From contig NZ_JAFBCX010000004.1 in the NCBI RefSeq assembly GCF_016907955.1, positions 1 through 64,000 of the forward strand: a DNA stretch of 64,000 nucleotides. Reading direction: 5' to 3'. Both the position numbers and the translations under genes were made by a program. Shown one piece after another: positions 35,485-44,619 of this stretch (within the stretch, counting starts at the first letter, position 1; each line of letters begins with the position of its first letter). The notes under the pieces are model-generated. The model had not been told where the DNA came from. It saw only the letters and a program-made list of their open reading frames with translations, and ran no database searches. The stretch comes from Lentzea nigeriaca (GTDB lineage: Bacteria > Actinomycetota > Actinomycetes > Mycobacteriales > Pseudonocardiaceae).

Positions 35485-36977
35485 CGGTCCCACACCCTGG
35501 TGATGGCCAGGAGCAGCAACCCGATCCCGATCTGCACAGGGACCGGCGCGAAACTGTTGCGCACCTGGACGAGCAACGGCAGCAGCACCACACCGAGCAG
35601 CGCGTCGGACCGCCACTCCAGCCGTGCCAGCAGCGCACCGAGTGCAGCCATGAACAGCACTGCGCCAAGCGTGCCGAAATTGTGGAATGCCTCAGCCACA
35701 GGGGATCCTCCGATCTGTCCGGCCCGGTTCGCGATCTCGACGTTGAACAATCTGTCGTCGTAGGCCGGAGGCCCGCCGTGCCAGCCGAGGAACGACTCGA
35801 GGAACCGCACCGGCACGGCCACCAAGGTCGCCCCCGCCCGCGGCGGCTCGTCCCAGCCGAGCACGACCACAACAGGACGCAGCGAGAAACCCATCTCCGC
35901 GATGGCGTCCAGCGGTGCGGTCAGCCACCACGACAGGGACAACTCCGGCAGGCCACCGAGCCGGGTCTCCCGGACCGCACCGGTGAGCAGCAGGACCACG
36001 ACAGCGCCCACTGATGTCCACAAAGGACGAATGCGCCGCCGTCTCGCCTCGATCACCGCCATGGCCACCAGCGGGAAGAACACATCTCCTCGAGTCCCGA
36101 GCGGAAGCGCGATCACCGCGTACAGCCCGAATCCGACCCACCCTGCGATCCGCGCGGTCCCACCCGCCGACACCGCCAACACGCCGCCCGTCCCGCAGCA
36201 CAGGGTGCCGAACGCCAGTGCGGTGTCGGATCCGTTCATCTCCAGGAAAGTGTTGTAACCGCCGGAGAAGAGGTCGGTCCCACCGGCGCGGAACAGCACG
36301 AAGGCGAAGATCCCGAACCCGGCCATCTGGACGACCACACCGAGTGGTCCCGCCGAGCCGCCATCCCGGCTCGCGACGGCCGTCGGCGCGCCACGACCGG
36401 CCAGCCCGGCGGCCAGGGTGTACCCGGCCATGCCGAGCACGGCGAGAGCCACCGCCTGTGGCAGATAGGCGTCCTCCAGCCACAACGTGTCGTCGAGCCA
36501 CTGCCCGTCGCCGGAGGCCGCGTCACCGCGCACCGCGAAACTGAGCAACAGCCCCCCGTGGAAAACCCCGAACAACACCAGGTAGGCCGCCGCGGGACGG
36601 TAGATGCCCTGCGGATGCCCGCGCGCGAGCACCGCGAGACACAGCGACCACGAGACCCAGAACGTCACGGCGGCCGACACCACGTCGCCGGACGGCTCAC
36701 GCCATCCGACGGCCGCCGCCACGGCCACCGCCACTACCACCACGACGCCGCGGCCCAACGGCCGCGGCCCAACGCTGAGTCCGCCGGGAAGCGGCGCGGA
36801 CGCCTCAGCGGCCTCCACCTCACCGGTCAGCCCACCGCCAAGCGACACAGCCGCGCCACCCGGCTCAGCCTCACCGGTCAGCCCACCGGAAACCGGCGCC
36901 GACGTGGCGTCCGGCTCCACCTCGGTTCGGCCACTCCCGCGCGGCACGTCACCGGCCGGCCCCGGCGGACCGATCAC
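35481..36977 (-). CDS. Polytopic membrane protein, probable repeat-unit polymerase (Wzy-like)
   Basis: 498 residues. A Gly/Ala/Glu-rich N-terminal stretch with internal SGGLTGE repeats precedes about 11-12 membrane helices with a large loop near the C-terminal third, as in O-antigen polymerases. Sequence conservation in that group is low, so the assignment rests on topology and operon position. The GTG start overlaps the stop of the preceding glycosyltransferase (GTGA); the frame is open far upstream only as a shadow. Confidence 0.72.
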   Translation of the reverse strand: MIGPPGPAGDVPRGSGRTEVEPDATSAPVSGGLTGEAEPGGAAVSLGGGLTGEVEAAEASAPLPGGLSVGPRPLGRGVVVVVAVAVAAAVGWREPSGDVVSAAVTFWVSWSLCLAVLARGHPQGIYRPAAAYLVLFGVFHGGLLLSFAVRGDAASGDGQWLDDTLWLEDAYLPQAVALAVLGMAGYTLAAGLAGRGAPTAVASRDGGSAGPLGVVVQMAGFGIFAFVLFRAGGTDLFSGGYNTFLEMNGSDTALAFGTLCCGTGGVLAVSAGGTARIAGWVGFGLYAVIALPLGTRGDVFFPLVAMAVIEARRRRIRPLWTSVGAVVVLLLTGAVRETRLGGLPELSLSWWLTAPLDAIAEMGFSLRPVVVVLGWDEPPRAGATLVAVPVRFLESFLGWHGGPPAYDDRLFNVEIANRAGQIGGSPVAEAFHNFGTLGAVLFMAALGALLARLEWRSDALLGVVLLPLLVQVRNSFAPVPVQIGIGLLLLAITRVWDR

Positions 36978-38068
36978 CGCGACGCGGTCCACACCGTCCG
37001 CCACCACTGATCGCCCGACGACAACGCGAACTCCGAGTCGCGGACTCCTTCGGAGATCAGCTTCCGTTCGGCCTCCGAGGTGCTCGCCAGGGTGAGCGCC
37101 GTTTCCGCCCATTTGACGGGCCCCACGCGCAACGGCAGCAGATGCAGACCGCGCAACCGGGCCGCCAGCTCCCGCAGGCCGGGCAGCTCGGTCGCGAGAA
37201 CCGGCACACCGGAGGCGAGCGCCTCGAGCACCACGCCGGGCAACCCTTCCCGAACTGACGGCAGGAGCAGCACATCGGTCATCGCGAGCACGTCCTCGGG
37301 ACACTCGGTGTGCCCCAGCAGGTGAACTGCCGGATCCGCCGCCACGCGCGGTGCGACGGACATGAGGTCCTCGACGCCACCGGGTCCGGCGACGACCAAG
37401 CGCACTCCGGAATTCAGGCGGCGCGCCTCGGTGTACACCTCCATCAGGAACGCGCGGTTCTTCTCCGGTGACGCACGCCCGATGTGGGTCAGTATCGGCC
37501 CGGCGCCCGTTTGCCGGACACGGGGCACCAGACCGAACCGGTCCACGTCGACCTGGTCGGGCACGACGCGGTACCGGTGGTCGTGCGGGGGCGGATCGGC
37601 GAACGCCAAAGCGGCGCTCGTCACGCCGAGGACGTCGGTGGCCGAGTTGCACAACATCTCGCGCAGCAGGGCGCGTTGCAGCCTCCGCGCCAAGGTGTCG
37701 CGCCGTCCGTCGCCCTCGCTGTGCATGCGTGCGATCCGCACGGGCACGCGTGCGGCCGATGCCGCGGCAAGCACAAGACCGCTGACAAGGCTCACGTGCG
37801 ACTCCACCACGTCGGGCCGGATGGAACTCAGGACGTTCCAGATCCGTATCGGGAAAGTCACCTGGGGGTTGAGGGGGCAGCGACGGATGTCGGCTCCGGC
37901 AGCACGGAACTGCGGGGCGAGCAGGCCCTCGTGCGGCCCGAGGAGCACGAAGGTCTGCTTGACGCAGGAAGCCGGGATCGTGCGGCACTGTCGCAACGCG
38001 ATCGTCTCCACTCCGCCCCGGTCGAGGGTCCCGAGGACGTGCACCACCTTCACGGGAGCGTCTCTCAT
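36974..38068 (-). CDS. GT4-family glycosyltransferase
   Basis: 364 residues with a GT-B fold. The N-terminal domain starts VKVVHVLGTLDRGGVE, and the C-terminal domain has the nucleotide-sugar loop THIGRASPEKN and the EX7E-type segment (VREGLPGVVLEALASGVPV). It probably adds a sugar to the lipid-linked repeat unit on the cytoplasmic face. Four-base overlaps join it to both neighbours. Confidence 0.92.
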   Translation of the reverse strand: MRDAPVKVVHVLGTLDRGGVETIALRQCRTIPASCVKQTFVLLGPHEGLLAPQFRAAGADIRRCPLNPQVTFPIRIWNVLSSIRPDVVESHVSLVSGLVLAAASAARVPVRIARMHSEGDGRRDTLARRLQRALLREMLCNSATDVLGVTSAALAFADPPPHDHRYRVVPDQVDVDRFGLVPRVRQTGAGPILTHIGRASPEKNRAFLMEVYTEARRLNSGVRLVVAGPGGVEDLMSVAPRVAADPAVHLLGHTECPEDVLAMTDVLLLPSVREGLPGVVLEALASGVPVLATELPGLRELAARLRGLHLLPLRVGPVKWAETALTLASTSEAERKLISEGVRDSEFALSSGDQWWRTVWTASR

Positions 38069-40395
38069 GTGGTCCTCCTGTTGGGCACCGCGTTGGGGAT
38101 GTGCGACAACCACGTCGAGAAGCGTTCGTCGAGCAACGCCTTCTCGTATGTGCGGGCGAGTTCGAGGTTGAGGCGCGACTGCTGCTCCCACTCACACGGA
38201 TCGGTGAGCATCCGGCCGATGACGCGGGCCAGCGCCACGTCGTCGTCGGCTTCGACCAGGCATCTGGGTTCCAGCAACTCCGGGATGCCGCCCACGCAGG
38301 TGCCCACCGCCGGCAACGCTCTGGCCATCGCCTCGATCAGCGCGCGTGGCAGGCCTTCCGCACGCGACGGCATCGCGAACAGGTCCGCGGAGTCGAGCAG
38401 CACGGTCATCAGCCGGCGGTCGTGCACCGGCCCCATGAACGAGACCCGGTCGGCGATCCCGAGCGACTCGGCCAACGCCACCAGTTCCTCGTGCCGCCTG
38501 CCACCGCCCACCAGCACGGCATGCACGTCGAGCCGCGAGTCGACCAGCCTGTGGACGGCCCGCAGCAGGACGTCGTGGCCCTTGTAGAGCTGTTCGTGGG
38601 TGCCGACGGCGATGACGCAGAACGGTCCCGGCCGCCACTTGCGCGGCCGGTCGAGCAGCATCCCCTCGGCCATGCGCACGTTCGACAGGGCGATGGTGAA
38701 CCGGCCGGGCGGAGCGGGATAGCGGCGCTGCAGCACGAAATTGGTCACGTACAACACCGCGGACGCGCCACCCACGACCCACCTCGTCAGCCGGGCCGCC
38801 ACACGCGCCACCGCTGCGCCCATCGGGCCGAACGTCCCCGAGGCGAGCACGTCGAACGCGTCACCGACGACCTCGACGGAGTATTTGCGACGCAACACCT
38901 TGCACACGACAGCGGCGAGGAAGCCGATCGAGCCCGGCTGTTGCAGCACGATCACCTCGGCACGCGCGACGGCGTCGGCGATCGCGGGAACGAGCCGGGG
39001 CAGCGCGCGCAGCAACCCCACCGGGCCGCGATAGTCCGGCAACGCCCGCAGGTTCTCCCCCTCGGCGGCCTGTTCGCCCGTCCTCGCGACCAGGCACACC
39101 AGGTCACCATCGTTCAGGTACCTGGCGAAGCCGTCCTGCGCGACCGTGTCGGCCGCCAGCCTCATCTCGGTGAAGACGCTGATGAGCCGGCCACCGGGTG
39201 CGCGGGCGAGAGGAACGTCCGCGACGTCCTCCACGATGTCGGCCACCATGGCGGCCGCACGTGTGCTGTCGAAGAAACGCACGATCCGGTCGCGGACCAC
39301 GTCGGATCGCGCGGTCAACCGGCCGGCCCGGTGCTCGGCGTAGGCCTCGTTCAGCGCTGCGACCAGTGCATCGGGGTCGTCCTTCGGCACGATCCAGCAC
39401 GCGTCACGGTCGACGGCCTCCGGCAGCGCACCGGCGTCGCTCACCACGCTGGGCACGCCCATGGCGCCGGCCTCCAGGGCCGCGCCGTGGTTGTCGGACA
39501 GGGACGGCGACACGCTGAGGTCAGCGGCCGCATAGTGCGGCCGTACGTCGTCGACGCTGTCGAGCCACGTCACCGACGTGTCGTCGGCGAGCCTGAACCT
39601 CGCGATCAGTTGCCGGCGGTACTCCGCCCCGGCCTCGTCGAAGCCTCCGCCGACCAGCAGGAGGTGACTGTCCGGGTGGTCGGCGCTGAACCTCCGCCAG
39701 GCCGTGAGGAGCACATCGTGTCCCTTGACACCGCGTCCTTTGTGGACGAACGGTTTCGGGGCGTACACCAGTGCGGCCATGATGACGACGAAAGCCTCGT
39801 CCCCGCCGAACCGCGCACGCGCTTCGACGCGCTCGGCAGGACTCGGAGGCCGGAATCGAACGGTGTCGACACCGTAGGGCACGACCGGTGTCCGCGCGGC
39901 CGGGCGCCCGAGCTCACGATAGCGCCTTGCGGTGAAACCGCTTCCGCAGATGGTGACGGTGTCCAGACGTGCGGCGACCATTTCCAGCAGCCGGAGCACC
40001 CGCGACTCCAGGTACAGCGGACCGGGCACCATGTGCACTCGCCCCGCCCTGGTCGCGAAGCCTGCGATCCTCACCGCGAGCGCCGAGGCGAGCAGGTGGT
40101 AGTGCAACACGTCCGGCTTCAGTCGCCGCAGCATGTCACGCAACTTGAGCAGGCCGGCGAGCGTGTGGAGCGACGGCCGGAACCGGAAGTCGAACGGACT
40201 GTCCACAACGGACACGCCTCGGCCGGCGAGCTCCTTGCGCAGCCGGCCATCGCCGGGCGGCAGCACCGCGACGACGTCGTGCCCGCGGGCGAGCAACGCG
40301 TCGACGTGCGGTGTCGTCCACATGCATCCGCGGTTCGTCTTCAGCACGAGAACGACGCGCAACCGGCGGGCAGGGGAGAATTCCTTCATCGTCAC
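38065..40395 (-). CDS. Tandem fusion of two GT4-family glycosyltransferases
   Basis: 776 residues containing two complete GT-B glycosyltransferases. The first (about 10-390) has KTNRGCMWTTP near its start, a KGRGVKGHDVLL loop and a SDNHGAALEAGAMGVPSV segment. The second (about 400-760) has EQLYKGHDVLLRAV and a SRAEGLPRALIEAMA segment. Both keep the acidic donor-binding residues, so two successive transfers by one polypeptide are likely. The start is a GTG overlapping the dehydrogenase stop. No frameshift or stop separates the halves. Confidence 0.92.
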   Translation of the reverse strand: MTMKEFSPARRLRVVLVLKTNRGCMWTTPHVDALLARGHDVVAVLPPGDGRLRKELAGRGVSVVDSPFDFRFRPSLHTLAGLLKLRDMLRRLKPDVLHYHLLASALAVRIAGFATRAGRVHMVPGPLYLESRVLRLLEMVAARLDTVTICGSGFTARRYRELGRPAARTPVVPYGVDTVRFRPPSPAERVEARARFGGDEAFVVIMAALVYAPKPFVHKGRGVKGHDVLLTAWRRFSADHPDSHLLLVGGGFDEAGAEYRRQLIARFRLADDTSVTWLDSVDDVRPHYAAADLSVSPSLSDNHGAALEAGAMGVPSVVSDAGALPEAVDRDACWIVPKDDPDALVAALNEAYAEHRAGRLTARSDVVRDRIVRFFDSTRAAAMVADIVEDVADVPLARAPGGRLISVFTEMRLAADTVAQDGFARYLNDGDLVCLVARTGEQAAEGENLRALPDYRGPVGLLRALPRLVPAIADAVARAEVIVLQQPGSIGFLAAVVCKVLRRKYSVEVVGDAFDVLASGTFGPMGAAVARVAARLTRWVVGGASAVLYVTNFVLQRRYPAPPGRFTIALSNVRMAEGMLLDRPRKWRPGPFCVIAVGTHEQLYKGHDVLLRAVHRLVDSRLDVHAVLVGGGRRHEELVALAESLGIADRVSFMGPVHDRRLMTVLLDSADLFAMPSRAEGLPRALIEAMARALPAVGTCVGGIPELLEPRCLVEADDDVALARVIGRMLTDPCEWEQQSRLNLELARTYEKALLDERFSTWLSHIPNAVPNRRTT

Positions 40396-41666
40396 AGGTA
40401 CTCCACGTGCGCCGCGGTGAGCCGATGCCGGGTGTCGAGCACGCAGCCCGCCGCCCTCTCGACGAGGAGGTAGTCGACGTCGTCGTGGTCGGCGAGCAGG
40501 ACGACGATGTCGGCGAGCTTCAGAGCGTCCTCCGACAGTTCGATCGGTTTCACGCCCGACGGACAGCGATGCGGCTCGACGTGGGAGTCCACCACCTCGA
40601 TCCGCGCGCCGAGCGTCACGAGCAGTTCGGCGATGCGCAGCGCGGGTGACCCGCGAACGTCACCGGTGTTGGCCTTGTACGCGATGCCGAGCAGCAGGAC
40701 GACACTGTCCGCCAAGGCTTTCCCACGCCGGGAGAGCGCGGCACAGATCCGCTTCACCACGTAGTCCGGCATGGTTTCGTTGATCTCGTTGGCCAGCTCG
40801 ACGAAGCGGAACCGCCTCTGCAGCTCGTTACGCACCCGCCAGGCCAGATAGGCGGGGTCGACCGGCAGGCAGTGCCCGCCGACGCCGGGGCCCGGCGTGA
40901 ACCGCATGTAGCCGAAGGGTTTCGTCGATGCGGCGTCGATCGCCTTCCACACGTCGACGTCGAGCAACCGCGCGAACATGGCGATCTCGTTGACCAGCGC
41001 GATGTTGACGTGCCGGAAGGTGTTCTCCAGCAGTTTGGCGAACTCGGCTTCCTTGGTCGACGACACCGCCACGGTCGTGCTGACCAGCCGTGAGTACAGC
41101 GCGTCGACCGCTCGCAGGGAGGACCGATTGACGCCGGAGATCACTTTGGGTGTGTTGGCCAAGGTCCATCGGGTGTTGCCGGGGTCGATGCGTTCCGGGC
41201 TGTAGCCGACAGCGAAGTCCTCGCCCGCGACGAGCCTGCTGCCCTCCTCCAGCAGGGGAACGAGCAGTTCCTCGGTGGTGCCCGGAAACGTGGTGGACTC
41301 CAGGACCACGAGCGCGCCGCGGCGGATGTGCGGCGCGATGGAGGCAGCAGCCGACTCGACGAAGCTGAGATCAGGCGTTCCGTGGGTCAACGGGGTCTGC
41401 ACCGCGATGATCGCCGCATCGAAGCCCTGCGCGTCCGCATAGGACTGGGACGGGAGGTAGCGCCCGCTCTCCAGCGCCGCGGCAAGATCACCGTCCGACA
41501 CGTCGGTCACGTAGGACCGCGCTTCCCGCAAGGACGAGACGCGCCCGGCGTCGAGATCGATCCCCACCACCGAAAACCCGGTCTCCACCGCCCGCATCGC
41601 GATCAGCAGACCCACGTATCCCTGGCCGATGACCACGAGCCTGTCCTGGCCACACACCGCGGTCAT
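40392..41666 (-). CDS. Nucleotide-sugar 6-dehydrogenase (WecC/WbpA family)
   Basis: 424 residues. NAD-binding GQGYVGLLIA, the conserved TTFPGTTEE and EAEFAKLLENTFRHVNIALVNE helices, the catalytic Cys in GVGGHCLPVDP and the C-terminal AYKANTGDVRGSP domain identify an NAD-dependent UDP-sugar dehydrogenase. The last motif favours UDP-HexNAc (WbpA/WecC) over UDP-glucose. It would supply a uronic acid for the glycan. The ATG overlaps the epimerase stop. Confidence 0.92.
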   Translation of the reverse strand: MTAVCGQDRLVVIGQGYVGLLIAMRAVETGFSVVGIDLDAGRVSSLREARSYVTDVSDGDLAAALESGRYLPSQSYADAQGFDAAIIAVQTPLTHGTPDLSFVESAAASIAPHIRRGALVVLESTTFPGTTEELLVPLLEEGSRLVAGEDFAVGYSPERIDPGNTRWTLANTPKVISGVNRSSLRAVDALYSRLVSTTVAVSSTKEAEFAKLLENTFRHVNIALVNEIAMFARLLDVDVWKAIDAASTKPFGYMRFTPGPGVGGHCLPVDPAYLAWRVRNELQRRFRFVELANEINETMPDYVVKRICAALSRRGKALADSVVLLLGIAYKANTGDVRGSPALRIAELLVTLGARIEVVDSHVEPHRCPSGVKPIELSEDALKLADIVVLLADHDDVDYLLVERAAGCVLDTRHRLTAAHVEYL

Positions 41667-42613
41667 GTGGTCGACCTCGACGTCTCCGAGGCGACCAGCC
41701 GCTTCATCCACTCGATGGTCCTGCGCAGGGCTTCCTCCAAGGGAACTGGTTGCACCGAGGGGAAAAGCTCGCGCAGCGTGTCCCCGGACGCCTGTGAGTG
41801 CCGTACGTCACCGATGCGCGCAGGACGGTGCACCACGTCGAGCGTCCGGCCCAGCAACGCGGACAGCATGGTGATCAGATCGTTGAGGCTGGTACGGGTA
41901 CCGAACGCGAGGTTGACCGGGTGGGCACAGCTGAAGGCCCGCGTGACGCAGTCGGCCAGCACGTCCACGACCGAGCCGACGAACGTGAAGTCCCGGGTCT
42001 GTTCCCCGTCCCCGAACACCACGAGCGGCTCTCCGCGCAGGGCCGCCCAGGTGAACGCGGGAACGACGGCCGCGTACGGATGCGCAGGCTGTTGAAGCGG
42101 TCCGAACACGTTGAAGAAGCGGAACACTGCGCACGGCAGGTCGTAGCAGTGCTGGAACGACAACGCGTACAGCTCCGCCGCGAGCTTGCTCGACGCGTAC
42201 GGGCTCACGGGCCGGCACACCATGCCCTCGGCCTTCGGCAGCACGGGGTTATGTCCGTACACGGAACTGGACGAAGCGAGCACGACATGCGCACCCGCGG
42301 TTTTGGCGCCCTCCAGCACTTCCAGCGTTCCCGTCACGTTGACGTCGTGACTGCGCCGCGGGTCCAGCAACGACCGCGGCACGGACGGAATCGCCGCGAG
42401 ATGCACCACCGAGTCCGCGCCGCTGCACGCGTCCGCCACCGCGTCCCGGTCGAGCACCGACCCCACCCGCAGATCGACGTCGATCCCGTCGAGATTGCTT
42501 CGCAGGCTGGTGCTGAGGTCGTCGAGCACGGTCACGTGAGTTCCTCGGCGCACGAGTTCCCGGCAGAGGTTGGCACCGATGAACCCGGCGCCACCGGTCA
42601 CGACGACCTTCAC
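41663..42613 (-). CDS. NAD-dependent sugar epimerase (extended SDR)
   Basis: 316 residues with TGGAGFIG at the N-terminus, an SSSSVYG substrate loop and the YxxxK pair in SPYASSKLAAE. It resembles UDP-GlcNAc/UDP-GlcNAcA C4-epimerases of the WbpP type. Together with the dehydrogenase it could make a UDP-HexNAc uronic acid epimer. The GTG start overlaps the PglF-like gene's stop. Confidence 0.9.
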   Translation of the reverse strand: MKVVVTGGAGFIGANLCRELVRRGTHVTVLDDLSTSLRSNLDGIDVDLRVGSVLDRDAVADACSGADSVVHLAAIPSVPRSLLDPRRSHDVNVTGTLEVLEGAKTAGAHVVLASSSSVYGHNPVLPKAEGMVCRPVSPYASSKLAAELYALSFQHCYDLPCAVFRFFNVFGPLQQPAHPYAAVVPAFTWAALRGEPLVVFGDGEQTRDFTFVGSVVDVLADCVTRAFSCAHPVNLAFGTRTSLNDLITMLSALLGRTLDVVHRPARIGDVRHSQASGDTLRELFPSVQPVPLEEALRRTIEWMKRLVASETSRSTT

Positions 42614-44457
42614 GACGTCACGCTCGCGTCGCTGCGGGCGGTGTCGGCGGGGCGCGGTACCGGGACGACACCGGTCGCGCACTCCGTCATCGCCTCGATC
42701 TCGCCGTGGTCCACCGCGAGCGACAGCAGGTAGGCCGGATCGAGCGGCGGGACGGCGACCTGCGAGATGGCCGGATGCGACGGCCGCTGGTCGAGTTCGC
42801 CCGGCCCGAACAGCTCCTCGTGCAGTTTCTCCCCTTCGCGCAGTCCTGTGTAGACGATCGGCGCGCACTTGCCGGAGACCTCCATCAGCTGGCGGGCGAC
42901 GTCGGCGATCCGCAGCTGCTCCCCCATGTCGAGCAGCAGGGCCTCCCCGGAGCGGCCGATCGCGACCGCCTGGAGCACGAGCTGCACCGCCTCCGGGATG
43001 GTCATGAAGAAGCGGCTCACCTCGGGGTGCGTGACGGTGATCGGACGGCCCTGTGCCAGCTGCTCGGTGAAGGTGCTGAGCACCGAACCCCGGCTGCCGA
43101 AGACGTTGCCGAACCGCACCGACAGGTACTTGCCGTCGGAACGCGTCGCCGCGTCGGCCGTGAGCCGCTCACCGACCCGCTTGGAGCTGCCGAGCACGCT
43201 CGTGGGGTTCGCCGCCTTGTCCGTGGAGATGTTGACGAACGTGTTCACGCCCGCCGCCCGCGAAGCCTCGAGCACGTAGTACGTCCCGAGCACATTGGTC
43301 TTCCACGCTTCGAGCGGGTACTGCTCGAGAGCGGTGAGATGCTTGAGCGCCGCGGCGTGAAAGACCACGTCCGGTTGGCAACGGGCGAAGACGACCCGCA
43401 TGGCCTCGGCGTCCCGGATGTCGGCGAGCACGACGTCCGGGGAGTCGAGCATGGCCTCGCCGTAGATCGACAACCGCACGGCGTGCAGCGCCGACTCGTC
43501 GCGATCGAGCATGAACAGCTGCGTGGGCCCGAAGCGGTGAATCTGGCGGCACAGCTCCGCTCCGACGGACCCGCCCGCTCCCGTGACGAGGACCCGCTTG
43601 CCCGCGAGGTGCTCACCCGCCGTGTCGGCACCGGTGTGGACCTGCTGTCTGCCGAGCAGCGCGGCGAGGTCGAGTTCGCGGAGATCCGCGACACCGACCC
43701 TGGAGCGGAGCAGCTCGTCCAGCGACGGCAGCACCTGCAGGCCGAGACCAGCCTGCCGCGCGGTGTCGGACATCTCCCGCAACACAGCCGGGTCAGGTTC
43801 GCGCAGCGCTACGACGATCAACGTGGCGCCCGTGCGCGAGGCGACCGCCACCACGTCCTTCCTCGTGCCGCTCACCGGCACGCCGCGGATGCGCAGCGTC
43901 TGCTTCGCCGGGTCGTCGTCGAGGAGCGCGACGGGGAGATAGCCGCTCGTGGGGTCGCTCAGCATCGACCGGACGAGTTGCTCCCCCGTGACACCCGCGC
44001 CCAGGATGACCACTCGCCGGGCAGACGCCCGTTCCGGCGACGCCCAGCGCTCGTGACTCCACCGGAGCATGCCGCGTCCCGACCACGACAGGAACAACGC
44101 GACGAACGCGGACGTCAGCGGTACGGATCGGGGTACGGGCGGAGCCGCCCAGCACACGTCGACGAGGACGGCGAACGCACCGGTGATGACGGCGACCCAG
44201 GCCAGCCGCACCGCCTCCTCGAGACTGCCCGCCGGGTAACGCCCGCTGTACAGGCGTGCCGCGAGCCCGACCACCGCCGCAATGACGAGAACGATCAGCG
44301 TGAACCGAACGAACCGCATTCCCTCGATGTGTGTCGCTTCCAACGCGTAGCGGAACCAGGTAACTGCTGCCATTGAGAAGATCCACGCGGAGGCATCTAT
44401 TCCACACAGGAGAAACCGGAATCCCAGACCGGTCGAGGGCACAGGGTCACACCTCAT
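42610..44457 (-). CDS. PglF/CapD-like membrane nucleotide-sugar 4,6-dehydratase
   Basis: 615 residues. Four N-terminal membrane helices are followed by a CoA-binding-like Rossmann domain (RVVILGAGVTGEQL) and a C-terminal SDR dehydratase domain with TGAGGSVG and the NISTDKAANPTSVLGSSK active-site segment. These proteins convert UDP-GlcNAc to the 4-keto-6-deoxy intermediate, the first step to di-N-acetylbacillosamine or related sugars. I chose the ATG with GAAGG upstream; a GTG two codons earlier is possible. First gene of the nine-gene overlapping operon. Confidence 0.93.
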   Translation of the reverse strand: MRCDPVPSTGLGFRFLLCGIDASAWIFSMAAVTWFRYALEATHIEGMRFVRFTLIVLVIAAVVGLAARLYSGRYPAGSLEEAVRLAWVAVITGAFAVLVDVCWAAPPVPRSVPLTSAFVALFLSWSGRGMLRWSHERWASPERASARRVVILGAGVTGEQLVRSMLSDPTSGYLPVALLDDDPAKQTLRIRGVPVSGTRKDVVAVASRTGATLIVVALREPDPAVLREMSDTARQAGLGLQVLPSLDELLRSRVGVADLRELDLAALLGRQQVHTGADTAGEHLAGKRVLVTGAGGSVGAELCRQIHRFGPTQLFMLDRDESALHAVRLSIYGEAMLDSPDVVLADIRDAEAMRVVFARCQPDVVFHAAALKHLTALEQYPLEAWKTNVLGTYYVLEASRAAGVNTFVNISTDKAANPTSVLGSSKRVGERLTADAATRSDGKYLSVRFGNVFGSRGSVLSTFTEQLAQGRPITVTHPEVSRFFMTIPEAVQLVLQAVAIGRSGEALLLDMGEQLRIADVARQLMEVSGKCAPIVYTGLREGEKLHEELFGPGELDQRPSHPAISQVAVPPLDPAYLLSLAVDHGEIEAMTECATGVVPVPRPADTARSDASVTS

Positions 44458-44468
44458 TCCCACCTTCG

Positions 44469-44487
44469 CACACCAGCACTTGGTGTG
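44469..44487 (-). promoter_or_regulatory. Perfect 7-base inverted repeat upstream of the glycan operon
   Basis: CACACCA and TGGTGTG flank a GCACT centre, 12 to 30 bases upstream of the PglF-like start and just before its ribosome-binding site. It lies in the 156-base divergent region shared with the BY-kinase gene, so it may be an operator acting on the minus-strand operon. Confidence 0.4.
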
Positions 44488-44619
44488 GTCAGACCGCCGA
44501 GGTGGTGGTCCATTACTCGCGACTACCCGAAAGTGTTACCCGCTTGCGCGACCAGGAAGTCTTGGCACAATTCAGCGGTCATCCCGGGGCAAATTCTGAT
44601 CCGACCTCGAAGGGAACCC

